From PSRF01 sp051000815 (GTDB taxonomy: Bacteria > Acidobacteriota > Blastocatellia > Pyrinomonadales > Pyrinomonadaceae): a stretch of DNA of 64,000 bases. The DNA lies in NCBI GenBank assembly GCA_051000815.1, contig JBPCNX010000071.1, forward strand, positions 1-64,000, given 5' to 3'. The notes beneath the pieces are model-generated. The model did not search any database. It saw only the letters and a list, made by a program, of their open reading frames with translations, and was not told where the DNA came from. Positions 54,174 to 62,460 of the stretch are shown here, one piece after another. The position numbers and the translations under genes are program-made. Position 1 is the stretch's first letter. Each line of letters begins with the position of its first letter.

Positions 54174-55397
54174 ATGGAAATTAAGAACAACATTCGCAAA
54201 ATCGTCTTAGCCTATTCCGGCGGCCTCGATACTTCCGTGATGCTCCACTGGTTGAAGGAGCAATACGGTTGTGAGGTTGTTTGCTATTGCGCCGACGTGG
54301 GCCAGGGGCAGGAACTTGCAGGGCTCGAGGCGAAAGCGCTGGCTACCGGCGCGTCCAAACTCTACGTTGAAGATTTGCGTGATGAGTTTGTGCGGGAATA
54401 CGTCTGGACCGCGGTTAAGGCGAACGCTGTCTACGAGGGTGTTTACCTGCTCGGCACTTCCCTCGCACGACCAGTAATCGCCAAACGGCAGATCGAAATT
54501 GCGCGCCGCGAAGGTGCAGACGCGGTCGCTCACGGCGCTACCGGCAAAGGAAATGACCAGGTGCGGTTCGAGCTTACTTACTACGCTCTGGAGCCCGGCA
54601 TTCGGGTAATCGCGCCGTGGCGTGAATGGGAGTTTAAGGGACGTAGCGATCTGATCGCTTATGCAAAGCAGCACAAGATTCCCGTCAGCGCTACCCACGA
54701 GAAGCCTTATTCGACTGACGCCAACTTGATGCACATTTCCTATGAGGGCGGCATCCTTGAGGACCCCTGGGCGGCGCCGCCGGAAGATATTTTTCAACTC
54801 ACGAAGTCGCCGGAAAGCGCGAAGGCCACAGCCCAGTATCTGGAGATCTCATTCCTTAAGGGAGAGCCGGTAGCTTTAAATGGCGAAGAGTTAAGTCCTG
54901 TTTCCCTGCTTGAAATGCTAAACACGATTGGTGGCGAGCACGGTATAGGCCGGGTCGATCTCGTTGAGAATCGTTTCGTCGGCATGAAGTCGCGCGGCGT
55001 TTATGAAACACCTGGTGTGACTATCCTGCAGGCGGCTCATCGCGCACTCGAATCGATCACACTGGATCGCGAAGTGATGCACCTGCGCGACTCTCTGAGC
55101 GTTAAGTTTGCGGAGAGCATTTATTACGGGTTCTGGTTTGCTCCCGAATTTGAGCTATTGCGCAAGATGGTCGAGGAGACGCAGACAAATGTTACCGGCG
55201 ATGTACGCCTCAAACTTTATCGCGGGAATGCGATTGTCCAGGGCCGACGCTCGCTTCACTCACTGTATGACGAGAAGGTAGCGACATTTGAAGCGGACAC
55301 GGTTTACAACCAGCGTGACGCGGAGGGTTTCATCAAACTGAATGCGCTGCGACTGAGATCGAGAGCAGCACAGATGGGAACAATGGGGACGCAATGA
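54174..55397 (+). CDS. argG: Argininosuccinate synthase
   Basis: Condenses citrulline and aspartate with ATP. KIVLAYSGGLDTSVMLHWLKEQY is the N-type ATP pyrophosphatase loop. GCEVVCYCADVGQGQEL, LGTSLARPVIAKRQIEIA, AHGATGKGNDQVRFEL, ISYEGGILEDPW and YETPGVTILQAAHRALES are typical. Length (407 aa) is normal. Its stop overlaps the next start by 4 bases, implying translational coupling with the P-loop protein. Confidence 0.97.
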   Translation: MEIKNNIRKIVLAYSGGLDTSVMLHWLKEQYGCEVVCYCADVGQGQELAGLEAKALATGASKLYVEDLRDEFVREYVWTAVKANAVYEGVYLLGTSLARPVIAKRQIEIARREGADAVAHGATGKGNDQVRFELTYYALEPGIRVIAPWREWEFKGRSDLIAYAKQHKIPVSATHEKPYSTDANLMHISYEGGILEDPWAAPPEDIFQLTKSPESAKATAQYLEISFLKGEPVALNGEELSPVSLLEMLNTIGGEHGIGRVDLVENRFVGMKSRGVYETPGVTILQAAHRALESITLDREVMHLRDSLSVKFAESIYYGFWFAPEFELLRKMVEETQTNVTGDVRLKLYRGNAIVQGRRSLHSLYDEKVATFEADTVYNQRDAEGFIKLNALRLRSRAAQMGTMGTQ

Positions 55398-56458
55398 TCA
55401 GGACCGAAATAAACGTCATCGAAGTCGACAAGATCGGGTCGGCGACTTCTCCGCTGGGAGTAGCCCGGACGGTAGCATTCACAACGAGCTGTGATCAGCC
55501 GCGCGCGGGTGATGTTGTCGTGGTGCGCGCCCTTACCGACAGCACCACCTACAACATGCTCGAACTGCCGAGTGGCCGGCTTGCGAAGATCAACCCTGGA
55601 GATCTGTTAATCGGAGTCCTTGGTCGCCGGCGTGCATTAAAGGGTTTCGTAGGTGACGTGCCCAGGACCGTAACAAGTGGAGACCAACTTCACCTGTTGA
55701 ATATGGGCGGTGTGATCGGTTTTTGCACAGGTCATCACTCGAGCCTTAGCGACGCCATCTCAGTCGAAGTTATCGGGCTGGTGTGTGATGAAGCGGGACG
55801 CATTCGCAATATCGCGGACGCTGCACTCCCGGCACGGACTCATCTCGGCGCCAGCGCTCCGATCGTGATGATTGCCGGCACCAGCATGAACAGCGGTAAG
55901 ACCTATGCCGCTACTGAATTAATCAAACAGGCAACACGCGCTGGTCTCAGAGTGGCTGCAGCCAAATTGTCCGGCGTCGCTTGCCTGCGCGACACCTTAA
56001 ACATGGCGGATCACGGCGCCCTGGTGACTGCGAGTTTTCTGGATTGTGGCCTGCCCTCAACTGTGGGAGCTGGAGATCTGGCACCCGTTGCCAAGGCTAT
56101 CATTGCCCGACTGAACGAAATTTCGCCGGACTTGATTGTCCTCGAACTCGGCGACGGAATCCTTGGTGGTTACTCCGTCGAATCCTTGTTCGATGACGTT
56201 GAATTGCAGGAGGCGACTGCCGCGCTGGTTTTTTGCGCCTCGGATTACGTCGGCGCCTGGGGAGGAATCGAGTTACTACGACGCCGCGGTATCGAGATCG
56301 ATTTAATCGCGGGTTCAGTAACCGATTCACAGATGGGTCAGGACTATATCGAAAATGAGTTTGGGATTCCGGCGGCGAACGCACGCCGTGATGGGGCTTT
56401 GCTCTTTCAGCGGATCAGATCGAAAGTCGATGCCGCTCGCGAACTGGTGCCCGCTTAA
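55394..56458 (+). CDS. P-loop NTPase-like protein coupled to argG (DUF1611/MobB-like fold)
   Basis: A 354 aa protein of unknown function overlapping argG by ATGA. Residues about 1-150 are beta-rich (TSPLGVARTVAFTTSCDQPRAGD, LHLLNMGGVIGFCTGHHSS). Residues 151-350 form a nucleotide-binding domain with Walker A GTSMNSGKT, LRVAAAKLSGVACLRDT, a Walker-B-like IVLELGDGILGG and LVFCASDYVGAWGG. The second half resembles DUF1611/dethiobiotin-synthetase-type P-loop domains. Coupling to argG suggests a role in arginine synthesis or in using ATP-dependent ligation, but no reaction can be named. Confidence 0.75.
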   Translation: MIRTEINVIEVDKIGSATSPLGVARTVAFTTSCDQPRAGDVVVVRALTDSTTYNMLELPSGRLAKINPGDLLIGVLGRRRALKGFVGDVPRTVTSGDQLHLLNMGGVIGFCTGHHSSLSDAISVEVIGLVCDEAGRIRNIADAALPARTHLGASAPIVMIAGTSMNSGKTYAATELIKQATRAGLRVAAAKLSGVACLRDTLNMADHGALVTASFLDCGLPSTVGAGDLAPVAKAIIARLNEISPDLIVLELGDGILGGYSVESLFDDVELQEATAALVFCASDYVGAWGGIELLRRRGIEIDLIAGSVTDSQMGQDYIENEFGIPAANARRDGALLFQRIRSKVDAARELVPA

Positions 56459-56595
56459 CGGCGTGGTCGCCACCAACGAAGCAGCGCCACAACCAAAAAA
56501 GCAATTCCCACGTAAATGAAGGTGCGTTGACCGCTTAGTCCGATGGCCAGGAAGGCAATGGCGAGAACCAGAAAAACAAAGTGAACGTTGCGCAT
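56455..56595 (-). CDS. Small two-helix membrane protein, 46 aa
   Basis: From ATG at 56595 the frame encodes MRNVHFVFLVLAIAFLAIGL, then SGQRTFIYVG and IAFLVVALLRWWRPRR, ending at a TAA that interlocks with the stop of the convergent P-loop gene. Two hydrophobic segments, a positively charged end and a short polar turn make it a plausible small membrane protein. No family is recognised and the ribosome-binding site is weak (GAGG about 12 bases upstream). Confidence 0.5.
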   Translation of the reverse strand: MRNVHFVFLVLAIAFLAIGLSGQRTFIYVGIAFLVVALLRWWRPRR

Positions 56596-56694
56596 GTTGC
56601 GAGATGAACCTCGTGATTAACGCTGAGCGTCGCTAAGTTAGCAGATGCTCCTGTTTTTTTATACGGCCTCGAGTCGTCGCCCAGTTGGCTCTTG

Positions 56695-56782
56695 TATAGT
56701 TCGTGATGCTTCGTGGATCGTCAGCCAATTGGTTGGGCGAGATATGATCCACGAATAAACACGAATCGGCACGAATTAAGAA
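56695..56782. repeat. TTCGTG-word inverted repeat before argC
   Basis: The left arm (56697-56720) is AGTTCGTGATGCTTCGTGG then ATCG. The right arm (about 56745-56781) is ATGATCCACGAATAAACACG then AATCGGCACGAATT. Nearly the same layout recurs at 63695-63790. Confidence 0.8.
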
Positions 56783-56865
56783 TAGCGATTGAAAATAACG
56801 GCCCCAAGTTCGGCCGAATGCAAACGAGATTTGCTGCGTGAGTTTACATCGGAGAGTTTACCGGC

Positions 56866-57903
56866 ATGGCGACTGGAAAAATCCGCATCGGCATCTTTGG
56901 TGGCTCGGGCTATGGTGGCTCAGAGCTGCTGCGGATACTCCTGCAGCATCCCAGTGCCGAAATCTCGTTCGTCACGGCCAACGAACAGGCTGGCAAGGCA
57001 GTCGGCGAGGTGCATCGCAATCTCTTTGGCCTGACAGACTTGAGCTTCACCAATCCCCCTGACAACCTTGAGAGTCTTACAGATCTCGACTGCGCGTTCC
57101 TGGCCCTTCCTCACGGACAGGCAATGGAGATTGCGCCGCGCCTGCCACCAACCGTTAAGGTAATTGATCTGTCAGGCGATTTTCGGCTGCGCGACAAAAA
57201 TGAGTTCGAAGAACATTACGGCCGAACGCACACCGCCATGGAGGTTCAGGAAGATTTTGTCTACGGTCTGACGGAGACAAATCGCGAAACAATCAGAGGT
57301 GCCCGGTTGATTAGTAATCCCGGTTGTTTTGCCACTGCAACACTGCTTGGGTTGGCGCCTCTCGTTGCCAGCAAACTCATCGCCGGCCGCGTTGTTGTCG
57401 ACGCCAAGACCGGGTCGTCCGGTTCCGGCGCGAAAGCCGCAGCAAACACGCATCATCCGCAGCGAATGAATTCTTTTTATGCTTACAAGCCGTTCAAGCA
57501 TCAGCACGTGCCGGAGATCGCGCAGGAACTGCGCAACGTTGGCGATTGGCAGAGCGAGTTAGTCTTCATGACCCATTCCCTGCCGGTAGCTCGGGGTATC
57601 TTTGCTTCCATTTATGTCGAGACAAAACAGGAGCTGACTGAGGACGATGTGAGCAAGGTCTTCACCGATTTCTTTTGCGACGCGTTCTTTGTGCGAATCG
57701 TGAAAGGTTCACCGGACATTAACTGGGTGAAGAATACGAACTTCTGCGACATCGGCTTCGCCACTCGCGGCCGCCAGCTTGTCGTCTTCACGGCGCTCGA
57801 CAACCTGGTCAAAGGAGCTGCCGGGCAAGCGGTGCAGAATATGAACCTGATGTTTGGATTGGAAGAGACGACTGGTTTGATGTTGGTGGGAAGTAATCCG
57901 TGA
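56866..57903 (+). CDS. argC: N-acyl-gamma-glutamyl-phosphate reductase
   Basis: The NADPH-dependent third step of ornithine synthesis, 345 aa. IGIFGGSGYGGSELLRILLQHP binds the dinucleotide, LPHGQAMEIAP and VIDLSGDFRLRD follow, and SNPGCFATATLLGLAPL holds the catalytic cysteine. HHPQRMNSFYAYKPFKHQHVPEI resembles the regular type. The acyl group could be acetyl or succinyl, given the downstream transcarbamylase. It is separated from the argG unit by a repeat and small gene, so it may have its own promoter. Confidence 0.96.
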   Translation: MATGKIRIGIFGGSGYGGSELLRILLQHPSAEISFVTANEQAGKAVGEVHRNLFGLTDLSFTNPPDNLESLTDLDCAFLALPHGQAMEIAPRLPPTVKVIDLSGDFRLRDKNEFEEHYGRTHTAMEVQEDFVYGLTETNRETIRGARLISNPGCFATATLLGLAPLVASKLIAGRVVVDAKTGSSGSGAKAAANTHHPQRMNSFYAYKPFKHQHVPEIAQELRNVGDWQSELVFMTHSLPVARGIFASIYVETKQELTEDDVSKVFTDFFCDAFFVRIVKGSPDINWVKNTNFCDIGFATRGRQLVVFTALDNLVKGAAGQAVQNMNLMFGLEETTGLMLVGSNP

Positions 57904-57998
57904 TCGGAAACAGGTTTGAAGAATCTTAGTCTCAAGTCAGAAGAACGTTCTACCCGCTTAGGGTAAACTTCTGCAGCCAGGAAAGCGTTTCGATTTAT

Positions 57999-58481
57999 AT
58001 GTTTTGCCCGAAATGTGGAAAAGCCGACCAACTAGCTGATGCCTACTGCCGGCAGTGCGGCTTTCTCTTGCCCGACCTGACGAAGCCAGTCAAACGTGAG
58101 AGCCCGCCCGAAGAGCATCTGAAAGCTAATATCGTCCTTAGTCTTCTAACGATAATCGCAAGTTTTACAATGGCCGTATTACTGTATGCGATTCTGGGAT
58201 TTAGGTCGGATACGCATCCCCTGATTTATGCTACCGCGGGCATTCTAATCGCCATCGGCGGCTGGCATATTCAGACTCTGATTAGGACTTTGAAGTTAAA
58301 ACAACAGTTCAACAGAAGAACCGTGCCGGCTGAAAGTGCTTTGCCCAATACCCAACCGGCAGTCCAGTCGCTACCAACGGCAAGATTATTGAATACAGCG
58401 GATTTCACAGACACAGTTCCGGCGAGCGTGACTGAAGATACGACAAAACACCTCGCAGAAAAGATTTACAAATCATCCTAA
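57999..58481 (+). CDS. Zinc-ribbon membrane protein of unknown function
   Basis: A 160 aa protein beginning MFCPKCGKADQLADAYCRQCG, a four-cysteine zinc ribbon with CxxC pairs. Two membrane segments follow (about 45-68, VLSLLTIIASFTMAVLLYAIL, and 75-92, IYATAGILIAIGG), then a low-complexity Thr/Pro/Ala tail. Such zinc-ribbon membrane proteins are common in Acidobacteriota and uncharacterised. It lies within the arginine run between argC and argD, with no evident functional link. Confidence 0.7.
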   Translation: MFCPKCGKADQLADAYCRQCGFLLPDLTKPVKRESPPEEHLKANIVLSLLTIIASFTMAVLLYAILGFRSDTHPLIYATAGILIAIGGWHIQTLIRTLKLKQQFNRRTVPAESALPNTQPAVQSLPTARLLNTADFTDTVPASVTEDTTKHLAEKIYKSS

Positions 58482-58579
58482 ACCGATCGAGAGCGACGCC
58501 CTGATGGTTTCAAGCTTGACGTTTGCGCACCGGGGCAAAGCAATTCCTGATTTTGAGGTTCGGGATCTTAGAAGTTTGC

Positions 58580-59776
58580 ATGAAACAAGAAGCTGCACAA
58601 CTTGAGGAAGTCAAAGCTCTTGAAGATCGCTACCAGCTCGCGACTTACAAGAAGATGCCAATTGTTGCCGAGCGTGGCGCAGGCGTATGGCTATTCGCCG
58701 CGGATGGACAAAAGTATCTGGATCTTTATGGCGGTCATGCGGTGGCCGGCACGGGCCACTCGCATCCTCACGTTGTAGCCACCTTGCGCGAGCAAGCTGA
58801 CAAGCTGCTGTTTTATTCGAACCTGGTTTATTCCGAAGCTCGCGCGCGCGCTGCCGGAAAACTCGTTTCGATTGCGCCGGCATCGCTCACAAAAGCTTTC
58901 TTTTGTAACTCTGGTACGGAAGCGAATGAAAACGCCATGCGCATGGCGCGTCTGGCAACAGGCCGCGAAAATGTGATCACCTTTTCCGGCGGCTTTCATG
59001 GACGCACGGCCGATGCGATCAGTGCAACCTTCCTGGGTAAGTATCGTGAGTTAGGAAAACCAAATGTCCCCGGCCATCTCAAGGCTGAGTTTGGCGACAT
59101 CGAATCTGTGCGAGACCTCGCCGATGAATCTGTGGCGGCAATCATGTTGGAACCAATACAGTCCATGGCGGGAGTGAACATCGCCGGACCGGACTACTAT
59201 CGTGCTCTACGTCAGCTCTGCGACGAACGAGGTATAGTTTTGATTTACGACGAGGTCCAAACCGGAGTCGGTCGTACCGGTAATTGGTTTTTCGCGGGGA
59301 GCGAAGCCGGCGGCGAGGTCATCCCGGATGTCATCACACTCGCAAAGGCGTTGGGCAGCGGCATCCCCGTTGGCGCTTGCCTGGTTTCGGACTCGATAGC
59401 AGGGCACATCAAAGAGAATGATTTAGGAACAACTTTCGGTGGCGGAATGATGGCGATGGCTGCGGTAATCGCCACGCTTGAGGTAATCGAACAAGACGGG
59501 ATGCTCGCAAATGTGCGGACTGTTGAAGCCTACTTGCGTGACCGTTTGGCGACGGTGTCGGGAGTTACGAGTGTTAAGGGACTCGGGTTTTTGCTGGGAC
59601 TGCAGTGCAAACAAAAAGCTGCGGCGATTCATAGTGCGTTGCTCGAGCGCAAGATCATCACCGGCACATCAAGCGATCCACATGTACTCCGGCTCCTGCC
59701 GCCGCTCTGTCTCCGGCGCGAAGAGGTCGATCTGTTTATTATTGAGTTGGAAGACGCCTGCCAACCGCCAAACTGA
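58580..59776 (+). CDS. argD: Acetylornithine/succinylornithine aminotransferase family
   Basis: A PLP enzyme making N-acylornithine from the semialdehyde, with glutamate as amino donor. GAGVWLFAADGQKYLDLYGGHAV, FCNSGTEANENAMRMAR, GGFHGRT, IYDEVQTGVGRTG and TLAKALGSGIPVGA with the PLP lysine are diagnostic. The start at 58580 (MKQEAAQLEE) is preferred; an upstream in-frame start lacks family support. Length 398 aa. Close family members act on acetyl- and succinyl-forms alike, so specificity stays open. Confidence 0.95.
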   Translation: MKQEAAQLEEVKALEDRYQLATYKKMPIVAERGAGVWLFAADGQKYLDLYGGHAVAGTGHSHPHVVATLREQADKLLFYSNLVYSEARARAAGKLVSIAPASLTKAFFCNSGTEANENAMRMARLATGRENVITFSGGFHGRTADAISATFLGKYRELGKPNVPGHLKAEFGDIESVRDLADESVAAIMLEPIQSMAGVNIAGPDYYRALRQLCDERGIVLIYDEVQTGVGRTGNWFFAGSEAGGEVIPDVITLAKALGSGIPVGACLVSDSIAGHIKENDLGTTFGGGMMAMAAVIATLEVIEQDGMLANVRTVEAYLRDRLATVSGVTSVKGLGFLLGLQCKQKAAAIHSALLERKIITGTSSDPHVLRLLPPLCLRREEVDLFIIELEDACQPPN

Positions 59777-59795
59777 TAAGAACGGAGGCATTTGA

Positions 59796-60059
59796 TTGAA
59801 CTACGGTTGGTTTGATATTGCCGGACTCGTGGGAGTGGTTCTCATCGTGATTGCCTATCTGCTGCTGCAACTCGGCAAGCTGCCCAGCTCGTCGCCGAGT
59901 TTCTCCCTACTGAATGCGTTAGGCGCTTTGCTGGTTATGGTTTCGCTCGTCTTTGACTTCAACCTGGCAGCATTTCTGATGGAGGCTTTCTGGTTTTTCA
60001 TAAGTTTATTTGGTTTGTTGCGACCGCTTTACTCCAAAATTATGGCTGCAAACCAGTAG
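59796..60059 (+). CDS. Small membrane protein, CBU_0592-like
   Basis: An 87 aa protein with three hydrophobic segments (GLVGVVLIVIAYLLLQLG, LLNALGALLVMVSLVFDF, AAFLMEAFWFFISLFGLL) matching the pattern of the uncharacterised CBU_0592 family. Its start is a TTG at 59796, supported by GGAGG 8 bases upstream. It lies 20 bp after argD and 7 bp before the transcarbamylase, so it is translated in the operon. Confidence 0.75.
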   Translation: MNYGWFDIAGLVGVVLIVIAYLLLQLGKLPSSSPSFSLLNALGALLVMVSLVFDFNLAAFLMEAFWFFISLFGLLRPLYSKIMAANQ

Positions 60060-60066
60060 CGCATTG

Positions 60067-61083
60067 ATGAGACACTGGCTAACTACCGCTGACTATTCGC
60101 GTGATGAACTGGAACGTTTGATCGACTCCGCGCTTGTAATCAAGCGTGGCACAGAGTCTGCGAAGTTCCTGGACGGTCGCTCAATCGCGTTAGTATTTTT
60201 CAATCCGAGTTTGCGCACGCGTGCGTCGATGCAGGTGGGGATTCATGAACTGGGCGGCAATTCGGTAGTGTTGGAGCCAGGCGGCACCAGTTGGACCCTC
60301 GAGCACCGCAGTGGTGTGATTATGGATGGGGACAAGACTGAACACGTTGCGGAGTTTGTGCGTGTGCTGGGTCGCTATTGCGCGATGATTGGAGTCAGGA
60401 CCTTCGCAGCGTTGAAAGACTGGCAGGAAGAGCGTTTAGATCCCGTGCTGCAAGCGTTTGCCCGTCATGCTGAAGTTCCCATTATCAATCTTGAATCGGC
60501 GATGTACCATCCGTGCCAGGCTCTTGCGGACATGATGACGATTCGGGAAAAACTCGGAACGGCACGGAAGCGGGTTGTCCTGACCTGGGCCTGGCACCCA
60601 AAGCCCTTGCCGATGGCTGTGCCCAATAGCTTCGTGCTCGGCGCTGCACAGTTTGGACATGACGTTGTGGTCGCGCATCCAAGTAGTTATGAACTTGATG
60701 AGGAGTTGACTGCGAACATCAGGGAGCAGGCGGCAGCGAACGGCGGCAGTTTGCAAACGACTAACGACATCGATGAAGCGTTCGACGGAGCGGAAGTTGT
60801 CTATGCCAAGAGCTGGGGAGCGAGGCAGTTTTACGGTGCGCCGGAGAAAGACATTGAGTACCGTGCGCAATATCGCGACCGTTGGATCGTCGACCAGCAG
60901 AAGATGGACACAACGAACAGCGCGATTTTCATGCATTGTTTGCCGGTGCGACGGAATGTGATTGTAACGGATGAAGTGATCGACTCCGACGCGTCAGTCG
61001 TAATCGACGAGGCGGAAAACCGGCTGCACGTGCAGCAAGCGATCCTGGCAAGCCTGGTAAGAGAAGAAACCAGCCGCGGATGA
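60067..61083 (+). CDS. argF: N-acyl-L-ornithine carbamoyltransferase, probably succinyl-type
   Basis: The carbamoyltransferase fold with the carbamoyl-phosphate motif FFNPSLRTRASMQVG (SxRT) and HPCQALADMMTI. The TWAWHPKPLPMAVPNSF, AKSWGARQF and HCLPVRRN segments mark it as an acetyl/succinyl-ornithine enzyme (AOTCase/SOTCase) rather than ornithine carbamoyltransferase. At the specificity position in MDGDKTEH it has Thr91; AOTCase of Xanthomonas has Glu92 there and Bacteroides SOTCase has Pro90. It also has Ile299 in RRNVIVTD, where Xanthomonas AOTCase has the carboxylated Lys302. Both favour the succinyl pathway. The start at 60067 follows the previous gene by 7 bp. Residue numbers of reference enzymes are from memory. 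Confidence 0.9.
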   Translation: MRHWLTTADYSRDELERLIDSALVIKRGTESAKFLDGRSIALVFFNPSLRTRASMQVGIHELGGNSVVLEPGGTSWTLEHRSGVIMDGDKTEHVAEFVRVLGRYCAMIGVRTFAALKDWQEERLDPVLQAFARHAEVPIINLESAMYHPCQALADMMTIREKLGTARKRVVLTWAWHPKPLPMAVPNSFVLGAAQFGHDVVVAHPSSYELDEELTANIREQAAANGGSLQTTNDIDEAFDGAEVVYAKSWGARQFYGAPEKDIEYRAQYRDRWIVDQQKMDTTNSAIFMHCLPVRRNVIVTDEVIDSDASVVIDEAENRLHVQQAILASLVREETSRG

Positions 61084-61168
61084 ACGCGGAGCAACGCGGA
61101 TATGAAAAGCGATTTACTTAATTTGTTTCTGTCTGATCCGCGAGTATCCGCGTTAATCCGCGGCCCAA
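61072..61168. repeat. CCGCGGATNA-word inverted repeat between argF and argB
   Basis: The left arm (61072-61104) has CAGCCGCGGATGAACGCGG and AGCAACGCGGATATG. The right arm (about 61132-61168) has TGATCCGCGAGTATCCGCG and TTAATCCGCGGCC. The left arm includes the last codons of the carbamoyltransferase. Confidence 0.8.
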
Positions 61169-61172
61169 AATC

Positions 61173-62081
61173 ATGACCAGCACTAACGAAGTCGGTAATC
61201 AGTTGCGTCTTGACCTCCTGCGTGAGGCGCTCCCCTACATTCAGCGCTTCCAGGGCCAGACATTTGTAATAAAACTGTCAGGCAAAGCCACTGAAGATAG
61301 CGATAATCTCAGCTCGCTTGCTGAAGAGTTAGCGCTGCTGCATCAAGTCGGCATACATCTCTGCGTCGTTCATGGAGGCGGCAGGCAGTTAAGTGAGCTC
61401 GCCACGCGAATGGGTATCGAGCAGACGATCATAGATGGCCGCCGCGTCACGGACGACGCCACACTTGAAATGGCCAAGATGGTTTTTGCCGGGTTGATAA
61501 ATACCGACATCCTTTCAGCGTTACGGAACCGAGGGATCGAAGCGGTCGGCCTTTCGGGAGTAGATGGAAACATTGTGCATGCTGAGCGACGACCACCGAA
61601 GGAGATCCTGAATCGAGAGACAGGCGAGCGCGCTCACGTCGATTTCGGTCACGTCGGCGATGTGGTGGAGATCAATTCACGTCTGCTGACAGTTCTGCTC
61701 GATCAGGGTTACCTCCCCGTCGTGTCTTCTCTTGGGGCAGACAGCGAGGGCACGGTCTTCAACATCAATGCCGATACCATCGCCGCTGAAATCGCCATTC
61801 GTCTCAAGGCAGAAAAGCTGATTCTCCTGTCTGATGTAGAGGGAATCTACCTACGTCCAGGAGAAGCGGACACCAAAATCTCACGTATCACCGTAGAAGA
61901 AGCTGACCGCCTGATAGCCGAGGGAAAGGCCACCGGCGGCATGATTCCCAAACTGCAAAGCATTTCAGAATTGCTGCGGCGCGGGGTTCACAGCGCTCAC
62001 ATCATCAGCGGCACCAACCGCAATGCCCTGCTTTCTGAGATCTTCACAAACCAGGGGACCGGCACCATGATTGTCCCTTGA
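61173..62081 (+). CDS. argB: N-acetylglutamate (N-acylglutamate) kinase
   Basis: Phosphorylates the gamma-carboxylate of N-acylglutamate. FVIKLSGKATED carries the phosphate-binding lysine, CVVHGGGRQLSEL and GLSGVDGNIVHAERR follow, VVSSLGADSEGTVFNINADTIAAEIA is the N-acyl region, and GKATGGMIPKLQSISELLRRGV holds the second lysine; the end GTMIVP is typical. The KLSGKA start is a variant of the common KxGG motif. Length 302 aa. If the transcarbamylase is succinyl-specific, this kinase should accept N-succinylglutamate. Confidence 0.93.
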   Translation: MTSTNEVGNQLRLDLLREALPYIQRFQGQTFVIKLSGKATEDSDNLSSLAEELALLHQVGIHLCVVHGGGRQLSELATRMGIEQTIIDGRRVTDDATLEMAKMVFAGLINTDILSALRNRGIEAVGLSGVDGNIVHAERRPPKEILNRETGERAHVDFGHVGDVVEINSRLLTVLLDQGYLPVVSSLGADSEGTVFNINADTIAAEIAIRLKAEKLILLSDVEGIYLRPGEADTKISRITVEEADRLIAEGKATGGMIPKLQSISELLRRGVHSAHIISGTNRNALLSEIFTNQGTGTMIVP

Positions 62082-62215
62082 CCCCGTTTCCCCAAAAAAG
62101 TCCGAGAGCCAATTTAGTCCGCGAAGCGGAAGGCTTGGCGTGATCGCGCTTTCAGTCGTCCGCTCAGCGGGAAAAACACCGGATGAGATGTTTATGGGCG
62201 CCGTCTCCTTAACAC

Positions 62216-62455
62216 CATGGAAAACCGTGCCGCCTTTAGGCGGCTAGCCCGCAGGGCCAATAGGCCAGCCGTTTTACGGCTGGTTCACTACGCCGGTAGT
62301 CCTTAAGGCCGCTTGAGCGGTCTTTTCTTTATCGTGGCAGCCGAGCGAATTCGCAAGGCCGTTGAAACGGCCTATAGAGAAATAGTTGTTCGATCTAACC
62401 AGCCGTAAAACGGCTAGCCTATCGGCCCTGCGGGCTAGCCTCGTAAACGAGGCAT
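62216..62455. repeat. Composite hairpin cluster, copy 2
   Basis: Same series as 8695-8876, in the same orientation: GCCGCCTTTAGGCGGC, AGCCGTTTTACGGCT, GGCCGTTGAAACGGCC, AGCCGTAAAACGGCT, GGCCCTGCGGGC and GCCTCGTAAACGAGGC. It carries an extra block with GGCCGCTTGAGCGGTC followed by TTTTCTTT (62307-62330), which may serve as the terminator of the arg operon. Confidence 0.78.
62306..62330 (+). terminator. Possible terminator downstream of argB
   Basis: Stem GGCCGC / GCGGTC (one G-T pair) with TTGA loop, then TTTTCTTT. It is short and embedded in the hairpin cluster, 225 bp after the argB stop. Confidence 0.4.
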
Positions 62456-62460
62456 AAACG

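Noticed and set aside
60067..61083. Ordinary ornithine carbamoyltransferase
   Set aside because: The WHPKPL, SWGARQF and HCLPVRRN segments match the N-acylornithine group rather than ArgF/OTC.
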